Source of the DNA: Casp-actino8 sp044358015
Lineage (GTDB): Bacteria; Actinomycetota; Acidimicrobiia; Acidimicrobiales; Ilumatobacteraceae
Length of the DNA: 64,000 bases
Reading direction: 5' to 3'
Assembly (NCBI GenBank): GCA_044358015.1
Contig: JBIKOO010000001.1
Coordinates: 88,977 to 152,976 of the forward strand
The notes beneath the pieces were generated by a model. It was given only the letters and a program-made list of their open reading frames with translations, was not told the DNA's origin and ran no database searches. Every line of letters begins with the position of its first letter. Positions within the stretch are counted from its first letter, which is position 1. Of this stretch, positions 34,518 to 43,287 are shown piece after piece. The translations under genes were made by a program, and so were the position numbers.

Positions 34518-35231
34518 GTGCAACAGCGCCTCCCCTCCTTAATTGATCCTCCCATCGCATTCGCGCACCGTGGAGCTCGGGCCTACGCTCCCGAGAACAC
34601 GATTGAGGCCTTTCAATTGGCGTTACGCCTCGGGGCGACCGGACTAGAAAGTGACGTTTGGGTCACGTCTGATGGAATCGCGGTACTTGATCACGACGGA
34701 ATCGTGCGCCGTCGTGGACGTAAAATCGCCATTTCCGAGGTGACCTACGCCGACCTCCCAAGCCATATTCCGACCGTCGCCGAAATGCTCACCGAAGTTC
34801 CCGGTGACTTTGACTTTTCACTTGATGTCAAAGATCCCGCGGCGCTGTCGGCGACTCTTGATTCCGTACGACTCGTGAAGCCCGAGTTAGAACCGAGACT
34901 CTGGCTGTGCCACCACAACTGGCAAGTTGTTGCCACTTGGCGAAATATGACTGAAGCAAAACTGGTTGATTCGACTCGACTCAGTCGGTTGAAAGATGGT
35001 CCTGAGCGTCGAGCTGCGCAATTACACGAAGCTGGCATTGATTGCATCAACATGCATCACACCGATTGGAATGGTGGATTAGTGACCCTTTTCCATCGAT
35101 TCAATCGCTTCGCCCTCGGTTGGGATATGCAACAGGATCATGTTCTCGATGATGGCATTCGCATGGGACTTGACGGAGTTTTCAGTGACTACACCGACCG
35201 CATGCTTGATGCATTTGCGCGAAACGTTTAG
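34518..35231 (+). CDS. glycerophosphodiester phosphodiesterase family protein
   Basis: A 237-residue GDPD-fold protein: FAHRGARAYAPENTIEAFQLALRLGATGLESDVWVTSDGIAVLDHDG holds the two catalytic His residues and the metal Glu and Asp. No signal peptide, so cytoplasmic. It hydrolyses glycerophosphodiesters to glycerol-3-phosphate and an alcohol. GTG start at 34518. Divergent from the tat genes and convergent with lepB. A second GDPD paralogue is at 61402. Confidence 0.88.
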   Translation: MQQRLPSLIDPPIAFAHRGARAYAPENTIEAFQLALRLGATGLESDVWVTSDGIAVLDHDGIVRRRGRKIAISEVTYADLPSHIPTVAEMLTEVPGDFDFSLDVKDPAALSATLDSVRLVKPELEPRLWLCHHNWQVVATWRNMTEAKLVDSTRLSRLKDGPERRAAQLHEAGIDCINMHHTDWNGGLVTLFHRFNRFALGWDMQQDHVLDDGIRMGLDGVFSDYTDRMLDAFARNV

Positions 35232-35240
35232 TGACACGGC

Positions 35241-35305
35241 CTCGTTATAACCGGGTCTTGTTTTTGCGGGGTCTCGTTATAGCTGGGCGGCGTTATAGCC
35301 AGGCC
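35241..35305. repeat. three imperfect repeats at the GDPD/lepB junction
   Basis: CTCGTTATAACCGGGTC (35241), CTCGTTATAGCTGGGCG (35273) and GCGTTATAGCCAGGCCC (about 35290) share the core CGTTATAnCnGG at spacings of 32 and about 16 bases. The last one lies partly inside the 3' end of lepB and encodes the last residues AWAWL. Function unknown; a partial hairpin is possible. Confidence 0.6.
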
Positions 35306-35943
35306 CAGGCGCTCGCGGGCCAAATCACGACGAACGCCCGACCGCGAACTTTGTCAATATCAATTGGCCCGAAGTCACGACTGTCAAAACTTTGTACTCG
35401 GTTGTCACCCATGACAAAAACCATGTCTTCTGGTATCACGACTGGGGCCATATCTGTGTGCGACCCACAGCGGGCACTGGGCTCAATTTGTGAAGTCTGT
35501 TCAAGGTTGAGATAAGGCTCCTCCACCCGAACACCATCGATGTAAACAACACATGATCGAATTTCAAGCGCCTCGCCAGGCAAACCCAAAACTCTTTTAA
35601 TCAGATCATCATGTTGCACTTCGTTGGTCACACGGTCAAAAACGATGACGTCTCCGCGATGAACGTCATGCAACTTGTACGACATCTTGTTGACTAGCAC
35701 GCGATCTTGTGGCATCAAAGTCGTTTGCATGCTCGGACCATCGATGTAGTACTGCTGAAACAAAAAGACTCGGATAAACATCGCCGCGCCGATGGCTATA
35801 ACGACAACGAAGACCCATTCCCAAACAGCCCGCATTTGCGAACGCTGCTTAGCTTTGAGATCCGAACGAACCGCTTCTCCGGTTGCAGCATCGTCAAGAT
35901 CGATGACCGCCCCTTCTTCAGCTATTTCAATTCCTTCACTCAT
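35293..35943 (-). CDS. lepB: signal peptidase I
   Basis: A 216-residue type I signal peptidase. One membrane span (residues about 40-62, WEWVFVVVIAIGAAMF) follows an acidic cytoplasmic tail. The catalytic Ser71 is in IDGPSMQTTL and Lys116 in DDLIKRVLGLPGE; the later box VMGDNRVQSFDSRDFGPI is also intact. It removes signal peptides of secreted proteins. The last residues come from repeat DNA shared with the intergenic region. Confidence 0.95.
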   Translation of the reverse strand: MSEGIEIAEEGAVIDLDDAATGEAVRSDLKAKQRSQMRAVWEWVFVVVIAIGAAMFIRVFLFQQYYIDGPSMQTTLMPQDRVLVNKMSYKLHDVHRGDVIVFDRVTNEVQHDDLIKRVLGLPGEALEIRSCVVYIDGVRVEEPYLNLEQTSQIEPSARCGSHTDMAPVVIPEDMVFVMGDNRVQSFDSRDFGPIDIDKVRGRAFVVIWPASAWAWL

Positions 35944-35987
35944 CAGCCCTCAACCGTACAGCGTCCGAACACCCGGCACACGCTGCA

Positions 35988-37346
35988 TCAGAGCGACGCG
36001 ATGAGTTTTTCGACCCTTTCATCACGGCTCTTGAGCGGGTCTTTACACAAAACAGTGCGTTGGGCTTGATCATTCAATTTCAGGTGCACCCAGTCAACGG
36101 TGTAATCCCGTTTCTTTTCTTTGGCGGCCCGAATGAAATCGCCTCGCAACCGGGCCCGTGTTGTTTGGGGTGGAACATCCATGGCTTCAACAATGTCGGC
36201 GTCCGAACACATCCGCTCAACCAGGTCTCGATCTTGCATCTTGTAGAAAAGACCCCGTGTACGAACCACATCGTGATACTGCAGATCAATCAACTGTGCT
36301 TTGGGATCCCCTAGTTCAAGCCCATTCTTTGAACAATACGAGTCAATCAACTTGTGCTTGATGACCCAGTCAACTTCGCGATCCAAACTAAAGGGATCCA
36401 CTTCAATTGCTTCGACACAGTATTTCCACATTTCTAAGGCCTTTTGTTCATTGGCCTGAAAACCATGGGTCTCTGCATATTTCAGGGCGGCATTGAGATA
36501 CTCACGTTGGATATCTAATGCGCTTGCTTCTCTACCACTAGCTAAATGAACGGTTTTTCGGCAGGTCGTGTCATGACTGAAATCGCGAATCGCGCGTATC
36601 GGATTTTCAAGAGTCATATCCCGCAGCTCGCACTTGGGATCTTCCATCATCCTCAGGAGGCAAGCTGTTGAGCCGACTTTCAAAAAGTTGGAGTATTCGC
36701 TCATATTGGAATCCCCAACGATCACGTGCAGTCGTCGATAACGCTCAGCATCGGCATGAGGTTCATCCCGAGTATTGATAATTGGACGACTACGGGTCGT
36801 CGCCGAAGACATCGTCTCCCAGATGTGGTCGGCCCGTTGGGTGATGGAATACACCGGACCTCGTGCAGTCTGAACTATTTTTCCGGCACCAGTAAAGATC
36901 ATTCGCGATACCAAAAATGGGATCAGGATTGAATTATGCAAACTCGCGTCGTCGTCCCGTGATGTCAGGTAATTCTCATGACATCCATAGCTATTCCCAG
37001 CAGAGTCAGTGTTGTTCTTGAAAAGATAAATCGTTCCCCGAATTCCTTCTTCACGAAGACGTTCTTCGGCCGAGCTCACCAAATTTTCTAAAATTCGCTC
37101 GCCGGCTTTGTCCTGAACTACAACGTCGTAAATCGAATCGCATTCCGCCGTTGCATATTCGGGATGCGAACCCACATCGAGATATAGCCGAGAGCCGTTT
37201 TCGAGAAAGACATTAGAACTGCGTCCCCACGAGACAACTTTACGAAACAAATAGCGACTGACCTCATCGGGGCTTAAGCGGCGCTGCCCACGCAACGTAC
37301 AGGTCACTCCGTATTCATTCTCTAGGCCATAGATACGTCGCTCCAC
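35988..37346 (-). CDS. pafA: Pup-protein ligase
   Basis: A 452-residue member of the carboxylate-amine ligase family. It begins MERRIYGLENEYGV, with the Mg-binding Glu, and has the shared blocks SHPEYATAECD, NTDSAGNSYGCHENY, PIINTRDEPHAD and HVIVGDSNMSEYSNFLKVG. It lacks the longer Dop loop near residue 40, so it is the ligase rather than the depupylase. It joins the Pup C-terminal Glu side chain to a substrate lysine with ATP. First in its run of the proteasome locus together with an unrecognised gene upstream. Confidence 0.95.
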   Translation of the reverse strand: MERRIYGLENEYGVTCTLRGQRRLSPDEVSRYLFRKVVSWGRSSNVFLENGSRLYLDVGSHPEYATAECDSIYDVVVQDKAGERILENLVSSAEERLREEGIRGTIYLFKNNTDSAGNSYGCHENYLTSRDDDASLHNSILIPFLVSRMIFTGAGKIVQTARGPVYSITQRADHIWETMSSATTRSRPIINTRDEPHADAERYRRLHVIVGDSNMSEYSNFLKVGSTACLLRMMEDPKCELRDMTLENPIRAIRDFSHDTTCRKTVHLASGREASALDIQREYLNAALKYAETHGFQANEQKALEMWKYCVEAIEVDPFSLDREVDWVIKHKLIDSYCSKNGLELGDPKAQLIDLQYHDVVRTRGLFYKMQDRDLVERMCSDADIVEAMDVPPQTTRARLRGDFIRAAKEKKRDYTVDWVHLKLNDQAQRTVLCKDPLKSRDERVEKLIASL

Positions 37347-37413
37347 TTACCGCAAAGTACTCGCTATTTCGATGCCAACAGAACTCGTCTTCTCACAAAG
37401 CTCTGTTCAGTCA

Positions 37414-38019
37414 TCAAACCCTGCTGCCACGGCCTTGAACCGATACATCTGCAGTTGACGAATACGGGTCTTTTTCCCGCAAACAACGAACCGCCCATGT
37501 AATGATGCTTTCCTCTTCTGCTTGAGTAGCTCCTGGTGGCAAAGTGATATTCAGCAAGAGTCGTGCATCCTTATGACGGACCGCGATTGTAGGTATTTTC
37601 CCTAATCGAATCACCGCTGGCAGTGTTGCTAGTCGTGCTTCAATTGCGCTGACCAGTCCGGGACGAGCGCCCGTATCAAAATCTTCAACCGCTTCAATCA
37701 CTGCAGTGCCCGCCGGTGTTGACCACGTAGCAAAAGGACTCTTCGCTTCGGCGCATGCCTCAATAACTGGGATGTGCCTGCGAATTGCACAAACCGCGCC
37801 CATCTCTCGCAGACCAGGTTCAGTTTCCGCGTCACGCACGATCAGAGCAACGTCACAACCAAGTGATTCCACCGGACACTTTGAAGAGTCGCTCGCGCCA
37901 ATGCACAAAGTATGACCCTCGGGCGGGAAGCATCTCACGACTTCATGACCACGATCGCCAAGTTGCCCAGCCAGTACTACGCCTTCTGATTGATCTCCGT
38001 CTACAAGCAAAATTCTCAT
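37414..38019 (-). CDS. receiver-like protein in the proteasome locus, unknown function
   Basis: A 201-residue protein I cannot assign firmly. The start MRILLVDGDQSEGVVLAGQLGDRGHEVVRC looks like a response-regulator receiver strand and helix, and GCDVALIVRDAE could be the strand with the phospho-Asp position (Asp56), though the following acidic/loop pattern is not canonical. There is no DNA-binding domain; residues 120-201 form an unknown domain (SAIEARLATLPAVIRLGK, LLLNITLPPGAT). Four Cys. It lies between pafA and prcA on the same strand, so a role in pupylation or proteasome control is inferred only from place. Confidence 0.7.
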   Translation of the reverse strand: MRILLVDGDQSEGVVLAGQLGDRGHEVVRCFPPEGHTLCIGASDSSKCPVESLGCDVALIVRDAETEPGLREMGAVCAIRRHIPVIEACAEAKSPFATWSTPAGTAVIEAVEDFDTGARPGLVSAIEARLATLPAVIRLGKIPTIAVRHKDARLLLNITLPPGATQAEEESIITWAVRCLREKDPYSSTADVSVQGRGSRV

Positions 38020-38118
38020 AGATACACGATTGCACTACCGACATTTAAGAATAAGCGCCACTCGTTGATTTATCGCAGGACCAAAGTCACCATCGCGCAC
38101 TCGGCATACTTCATGCCC

Positions 38119-38796
38119 TCACGACAAAAGTTTCTCCACTTCGTCGTCATCAAAACGTAGGAAGCAACGTCGCTGCGCGTTACGCGCCAGCACTGCGATC
38201 TCTAAGTCGCCAGCATGCAAAGTTCGTTCAGGTCCAGAGAGCGCAGCCACACACTTTTTGACGGCAGTCGATAAGTCATCACCGGACTTCCAAGTGCTAC
38301 GCAACCGCTCGCCGATTGATTCGGCATCGCCTCCGAGAACACTCAAGCCACGCTCATCCATCATCGTGCCGTCATACATGATGTGGAACAGTTGGTCGGT
38401 TTCTTGATCGACCCCTACTTCAGCCAACAAAATCTCGACTTCATAGGGTTTGACATCATGAGTGAACGTTTGACCCAAGATCTGGGCGTACTCATTAGCC
38501 AAACTGCGTGCCTCTACATCATCACGCGAATATTGATATCCGCGTACGTCAGCATTACGAACACCAAAACGACGCAGTTGGTCAAACTCGTTGTATTTGC
38601 CGACTCCAGCGAAGCCAATGCGATCGTAAATTTCACTGACCTTACGTAACGTGTTGGACGTATTCTCGGCTACAACAACAATTCCATCGTTGTATTGAAC
38701 CGCGACCAATGCTCGACCTCGCGCAATTCCCTTGCGCGCATAATCGGCTCGATCCTTCATCAACTGTTCGGGAGCTACATAAAAAGGCTGGTTCAT
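38119..38796 (-). CDS. prcA: proteasome alpha subunit
   Basis: A 225-residue 20S alpha subunit: the N-terminal gate region MNQPFYVAPEQLMKDRADYARKGIARGRALVAVQYNDGIVVVAEN, then RKVSEIYDRIGFAGVGKYNEFDQLRRFGVRNAD. It lacks the catalytic Thr, as expected. Seven copies form the outer rings that dock ARC. It starts inside the end of prcB (four-base overlap), so the two subunits are made together. Confidence 0.96.
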   Translation of the reverse strand: MNQPFYVAPEQLMKDRADYARKGIARGRALVAVQYNDGIVVVAENTSNTLRKVSEIYDRIGFAGVGKYNEFDQLRRFGVRNADVRGYQYSRDDVEARSLANEYAQILGQTFTHDVKPYEVEILLAEVGVDQETDQLFHIMYDGTMMDERGLSVLGGDAESIGERLRSTWKSGDDLSTAVKKCVAALSGPERTLHAGDLEIAVLARNAQRRCFLRFDDDEVEKLLS

Positions 38797-39602
38797 GATG
38801 CCGTTCCTTCACGTTGTGAACGTTGCTGTTGAACTAGAACGTCAAATCGAGTTGCCAAGTCTGCATCTTCGCGACGCTCCCAACCATTGGCTGTAATCGT
38901 TGCGATGACCGGGTAGATACTTCGCAAGACATCGGGACCTCCAGTTGCCGAGTCAACGTCTGCGGCCTCCCACAAAGCCTGACATGCCAAGTTGATGGCT
39001 TCGTCAACATTCATTCCGGGTCGAAATCCAACTTTGAGAACTGTTGAAGCGGGACCTCCACCAGATCCAGTTGCAACAAACTCACGTTCTTCATAACGAC
39101 CGCCCGTGATATCAAAATCCCACAAACGACCGGTGCCTCGCAGAAGGTCATAGCCAGCAAAAATCGGGACCACTGCCAAACCCTGCATCGCTCCCGAAAG
39201 ATTCGCGCGTACGAGTTGCGATAACTGATTGGCTTTACCTTCAAGGCTGATCGGGCGACCATCGAGTTTTTCGAAATGTTCAAGCTGTAATTGAAAGATC
39301 TTGATCATGTCCATGGCGATTCCGGCGGTTCCCGAAATTGCCACTCCGCTATGACGATCAGCCGGAACGACCTTTTCCATTTCACGATTCGAAATTCGCG
39401 AGCCCATTGTGGCGCGCCGATCGCCGGCCATCACAACGCCCTCGTTGTAACGGACTGCCAACACCGTGGTTCCATGGGGAGCCTGAATCGGATGATGATC
39501 ACCTGACGGTCCGTAAGCAAACGGGTCGAGACCAACCTTGCGGAGCAACGAGGTGAAGTTGCTACCCGGGTCATTATCAAGATTAAAGAATGGAACTACC
39601 AC
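38793..39602 (-). CDS. prcB: proteasome beta subunit (catalytic)
   Basis: A 269-residue beta subunit with a 44-residue propeptide. The processing site is HG-TTV with Thr45 as the mature N-terminal nucleophile; Asp17 and Lys33 of the mature chain are present (GDRRATMGSR, MEKVV), and SGTAGIAMDM and GGGPAST follow. It cleaves pupylated proteins inside the core. GTG start at 39602, four bases after the pup stop. Confidence 0.96.
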   Translation of the reverse strand: MVVPFFNLDNDPGSNFTSLLRKVGLDPFAYGPSGDHHPIQAPHGTTVLAVRYNEGVVMAGDRRATMGSRISNREMEKVVPADRHSGVAISGTAGIAMDMIKIFQLQLEHFEKLDGRPISLEGKANQLSQLVRANLSGAMQGLAVVPIFAGYDLLRGTGRLWDFDITGGRYEEREFVATGSGGGPASTVLKVGFRPGMNVDEAINLACQALWEAADVDSATGGPDVLRSIYPVIATITANGWERREDADLATRFDVLVQQQRSQREGTAS

Positions 39603-39605
39603 GAT

Positions 39606-39803
39606 TCATTCGCCACCTTTTTGAATGTACGACTTAACGAAATCTTCGGCATTGCATTCTAAAACATCATCAATTTCGTCAAGTAAGTCATCGAGTTCAG
39701 CCTTCAACTTCTCACCTTGCTGACTCGACGCATCTGAAGACACGACTTCTTCTTCAACACGTTCAGAGTTCGATTTTTGCTTTTGCACACGCTCGGCCAT
39801 CAT
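39606..39803 (-). CDS. pup: prokaryotic ubiquitin-like protein Pup
   Basis: A 65-residue disordered protein with the conserved coiled-coil segment KLKAELDDLLDEIDDVLE and the C-terminal tail NAEDFVKSYIQKGGE. It ends in Glu, not Gln, so it is ready for ligation without deamidation by Dop. It contains a Cys in the place often taken by Glu (VLECNAEDF). Two adjacent ATGs (39803, 39800). Located dop-pup-prcB-prcA as in other actinobacteria. Confidence 0.97.
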   Translation of the reverse strand: MMAERVQKQKSNSERVEEEVVSSDASSQQGEKLKAELDDLLDEIDDVLECNAEDFVKSYIQKGGE

Positions 39804-39837
39804 TTGCTCTCAATCACTCATGTCTGTCGGTCAGTCA

Positions 39838-39866
39838 ATTACTTAGTTGGCTCGTCACTCAGTCAA
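39838..39866 (-). promoter_or_regulatory. candidate pup-prcBA promoter
   Basis: On the minus strand TTGACT (39866-39861), a 17-base spacer and AGTAAT (39843-39838) lie about 35 bases before the pup ATG in the 146-base gap after dop. Pattern-based only. Just upstream are 9-bp repeats (AATCATGAC twice then AATCATTGA, 39881-39907). Confidence 0.4.
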
Positions 39867-39880
39867 ATATCGTCGCAAAC

Positions 39881-39907
39881 AATCATGACAATCATGACAA
39901 TCATTGA
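39881..39907. repeat. 9-bp triple repeat between dop and pup
   Basis: AATCATGAC, AATCATGAC and AATCATTGA are adjacent in the spacer between dop and pup, upstream of the candidate pup promoter. Their 9-base period does not match one helical turn; they may be a simple duplication or an activator site. Confidence 0.8.
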
Positions 39908-39949
39908 AATATACCGAGGCCTTGATCTTGCCACCCATTTCAACCAATG

Positions 39950-41458
39950 TCACTTTTCAATCGCTAAACGGTCAAGTAATTCGAGCAGGGTGCCACTTTG
40001 GGCGCAAAGTTCTCCCACTAATTCTTTGGTTCCCCGCAACGGCTCCATCATCGGGACGCGCCGTAACGGGCCACGACCAACATCAAGAACCAAACAATCC
40101 CAATTAGCTGACACGACTTGATCGGGCCACCGCTCAAGACAATGGCCTCGGAAATAGGCACGCGTCGAATCTGGCGCACTGCGAATGGCACGTTGAACAT
40201 CAGTGGGATCAACCAAAGTTCGCAGTCCTGCCCGCGACGCCAAGCATTTTTCGATCCGCATATCGTGGTACTGCAAATCAATGGCTTTCAAGCGCGGATC
40301 TGCCACTGACAAACCGTGACGCGACTTCATCCCGTCAATGATGCGCTTCTTGGCAATCCAGTCCACCATGTCAGAGACAGTTTCTGGATCGCTTTCCAGA
40401 CCAGTCAATACCTCTTCCCACAGGCTGATGATCTTCTTTCCGATTACCTCGCCGCCAACACTTTCAAAACCAGCGGTACCAGCATAATCAACACATTTTT
40501 GCAACAGTGCCCACTGGATATCAATCGCGGTCATTCGAGAACCGTTAGCTAACAAGATTGTCTGCTTCAAAGATGGGTCATAACTCACTTGACGAATTGC
40601 CGACACCGGATGCGCCAAGACTAAATCTGAACCAAGCACATCATCTTCGATGAGCGACAAAATCAGCGAGGTGGTACCAACCTTCAAAAAAGTGGCAACT
40701 TGGGACATATTTGCATCGCCCACGATCACATGCAGGCGCCGATACTTTTGAGGATCGCAATGAGGTTCATCCCTGGTATTCACGATGGGACGCTTCAACG
40801 TTGTTTCCAGTCCCACTTCTTCTTCAAAAAAGTCGGCACGTTGGCTGAGTTGATACGGCACTTGTTCTGCCGACACACCCAGCATTTCTGAGCCGACTTT
40901 GCCGGCTCCAGCAAATATCTGACGAGTGACGAAATGCGGAGTGATCTGTGAAACGATTCGTCCAAACGGGACATCGCGAGCCACTAAAAAGTTTTCATGG
41001 CAACCGTAACTATTGCCTTTGCCATCACTGTTGTTCTTATACAAGAGCATTTCAACTTCAGATGGCAGGACGCGATTCGCGGCCGTCATTGACTGGCGAA
41101 TGATCTCTTCACCCGCACAGTCATAAATCAACGTTTCCCAAGCATTCGCACATTCAGGTGTCGAAATTTCAGGATGGGCGTGATCTACGTAATATCTAGC
41201 TCCATTCGTGAGCACCGCGTTGACAAGATGCATTTCTACTTCAGGTGGCATAGCCGACTCAAGCGTAAATCCACGAGCGTCCGTACCGGGTTGCTCATCG
41301 TCAAAATTCCATGACGGAATATCATGTTCAGCATCTCGTGAGTTCGCCTCAATGTACGAATTGATCAAGATCGAAGATGCCAAAATCGGATTTGATTCAG
41401 TGCCCCGCACCATAATCCCGTATTCAGTTTCAATTCCAGAAACCTTAACGATGGCCAT
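39950..41458 (-). CDS. dop: Pup deamidase/depupylase
   Basis: A 502-residue PafA-like protein with MAIVKVSGIETEYGIMV, the extra Dop loop around residues 40-65 (SRDAEHDIPSWNFDDEQPG), HPEISTPECANAWE, NNSDGKGNSYGCHENFL and RPIVNTRDEPHCD. Longer than pafA by about 50 residues, as usual. It removes Pup from targets; since Pup here ends in Glu, its deamidase activity is not required. It lies just downstream of arc, on the same strand. Confidence 0.95.
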   Translation of the reverse strand: MAIVKVSGIETEYGIMVRGTESNPILASSILINSYIEANSRDAEHDIPSWNFDDEQPGTDARGFTLESAMPPEVEMHLVNAVLTNGARYYVDHAHPEISTPECANAWETLIYDCAGEEIIRQSMTAANRVLPSEVEMLLYKNNSDGKGNSYGCHENFLVARDVPFGRIVSQITPHFVTRQIFAGAGKVGSEMLGVSAEQVPYQLSQRADFFEEEVGLETTLKRPIVNTRDEPHCDPQKYRRLHVIVGDANMSQVATFLKVGTTSLILSLIEDDVLGSDLVLAHPVSAIRQVSYDPSLKQTILLANGSRMTAIDIQWALLQKCVDYAGTAGFESVGGEVIGKKIISLWEEVLTGLESDPETVSDMVDWIAKKRIIDGMKSRHGLSVADPRLKAIDLQYHDMRIEKCLASRAGLRTLVDPTDVQRAIRSAPDSTRAYFRGHCLERWPDQVVSANWDCLVLDVGRGPLRRVPMMEPLRGTKELVGELCAQSGTLLELLDRLAIEK

Positions 41459-41496
41459 TTAACTCACCACGAGTCGCTGATCTCGACTACAAATCA

Positions 41497-43287
41497 TCAG
41501 AGGTATTGCCCGGTGGCGTTTCGTTCAATGGCCCGACCGCCCGCGACTGCACGATCATTGCCTTCGTTCACCAAAGTACGAATGAAGACAATCCGTTCAC
41601 CCTTTTTGCCAGAAATCTTGGCCCAATCATCAGGGTTGGTCGTGTTTGGTAAGTCCTCATGTTCACGGAATTCTTGTCGAATTGAGTCCAAGAGGTCTTG
41701 GGTACAAACACCACGACTACCGCCAGAAATGACTCGCTTAATCGCCAGTTTCTTTGATCGTCGCACGATATTTTCAATCATTGCTCCTGATGAGAAATCA
41801 CGGAAGTACATCACTTCTTTGTCGCCGTTTGCGTACGTCACTTCGAGGAAACGGTTAATTTCTTCTTCGCTGTACATACTTTCCACCGCTGATGAAATCA
41901 TGTTCACAACAGCCGATTCAGGTGATCCGTGTTGTGCGACTTCCGATTCAGCGATCGGAATTTCGGTCGTTAAATACCGGCCGAAGATCTGCGTCGCCGC
42001 GACATCTGACGGGCGTTCAATTTTGATCTTGACGTCAAGTCGACCAGGTCGTAAGATCGCCGGGTCAATGAGATCTTCACGATTGGTCGCACCAATTACG
42101 ATCACATTACGAAGGCCTTCAACGCCATCAATTTCCGCCAATAATTGGGGCACAATCGTGGATTCCATATCTGAGGAAATTCCGGTACCGCGGGTGCGGA
42201 ACATTGAATCCATTTCGTCGAAAAAGACAATGACTGGCCAACCCTCTTCACTCTTTTCACGGGCACGTTGAAACACCAATCGAATTTGGCGTTCAGTTTC
42301 GCCCACGTACTTGTTGAGCAATTCAGGACCCTTGATGTTGATGAAGTAACTACGACCCTTTTCATCGCCCGTTCGCGCCGCAACTTTTTTAGCCAAACTA
42401 TTGGCTACTGCTTTTGCAATGAGCGTCTTACCGCATCCTGGTGGACCGTACAGCAGGATTCCTTTGGGCGCCGGCAATTGATGTTCAGCAAAAAGATCGT
42501 GATACAAAAATGGCAACTCAACGGCATCCGCAATTTGCTCAATTTGCGAGTCAAGTCCTCCGATATCGACATAACTGATGTCGGGAACTTCTTCGAGCAG
42601 TAGATCCTCCACCTCGGGTCGAGGCAGTTTTTCTAACAACAGATTGGTTCGACTGTCGCGCCGCACCGTGTCACCGCTACGCAAATGGACTCCGCGTAGA
42701 GCATCAGCAAGTTCACACACCAGTTCATCATCGGTACGCCCAGTAACAATTGCGCGAATCCCATCTTCAAGCACTTCTTTGATCGTGACCACTTCGCCGG
42801 AGCCTTCGGACTCACGGGCCGTGACCACGTTGAAGCTTTCGTTGAGCACAACTTCTGCCCCACGATGGAGCAACTCAATATCAATATCTGGGTGAACGTT
42901 GACGCGCAACTTGCGTCCACTCGTTAAAACGTCGATTGTCTGGTCGTCATTTTTACCGACGACCACACCATAAGCCGATGGCGGCTGCGACAATTTGTCA
43001 ACTTCGTCGCGCAGCGACACGATATTTTCGCGGGCTTCTCGAAGGGTGTAACTCAATTTCTCGTTCTTGGCAGTCTCCTGCGCAAGTTGACCCTTGATCT
43101 CCATGAGACGCTCTTCAAGTTGTCGGACTCGCCGCGGTTGGTCGGTTTGGGCTTCGGTCAGCCGCAGACGTAACGCCGCCACTTCTGATTGCAACGCAAC
43201 CCGCTCAGGCTCATCTTGACCAGTCGTATCTTGACCAGTCAGATCTTGACTGGGATCACTGCTGTTTTGCTCCGAGTTACGCTCCAT
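41497..43287 (-). CDS. arc: proteasome-associated AAA ATPase ARC/Mpa
   Basis: A 596-residue ring ATPase. N-terminal coiled coil (residues about 30-100, QRRVRQLEERLMEIKGQLAQE region) binds Pup; an OB domain pair follows; the AAA module has Walker A GPPGCGKT with Lys287, Walker B VIVFFDEMDSMF and arginine-finger region PAILRPGRLD. It ends GQYL, the C-terminal motif that docks into the alpha ring. The N-terminus carries a 15-bp repeat encoding TGQD units. It unfolds pupylated proteins and feeds them to PrcAB. Confidence 0.96.
   Translation of the reverse strand: MERNSEQNSSDPSQDLTGQDTTGQDEPERVALQSEVAALRLRLTEAQTDQPRRVRQLEERLMEIKGQLAQETAKNEKLSYTLREARENIVSLRDEVDKLSQPPSAYGVVVGKNDDQTIDVLTSGRKLRVNVHPDIDIELLHRGAEVVLNESFNVVTARESEGSGEVVTIKEVLEDGIRAIVTGRTDDELVCELADALRGVHLRSGDTVRRDSRTNLLLEKLPRPEVEDLLLEEVPDISYVDIGGLDSQIEQIADAVELPFLYHDLFAEHQLPAPKGILLYGPPGCGKTLIAKAVANSLAKKVAARTGDEKGRSYFINIKGPELLNKYVGETERQIRLVFQRAREKSEEGWPVIVFFDEMDSMFRTRGTGISSDMESTIVPQLLAEIDGVEGLRNVIVIGATNREDLIDPAILRPGRLDVKIKIERPSDVAATQIFGRYLTTEIPIAESEVAQHGSPESAVVNMISSAVESMYSEEEINRFLEVTYANGDKEVMYFRDFSSGAMIENIVRRSKKLAIKRVISGGSRGVCTQDLLDSIRQEFREHEDLPNTTNPDDWAKISGKKGERIVFIRTLVNEGNDRAVAGGRAIERNATGQYL
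43213..43257 (-). repeat. 15-bp in-frame tandem repeat in arc
   Basis: ATCTTGACCAGTCGT, ATCTTGACCAGTCAG and ATCTTGACTGGGATC (plus strand) are contiguous near the 5' end of arc and encode TGQD-type peptides in a disordered region before the coiled coil. The third unit is diverged. Confidence 0.8.
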
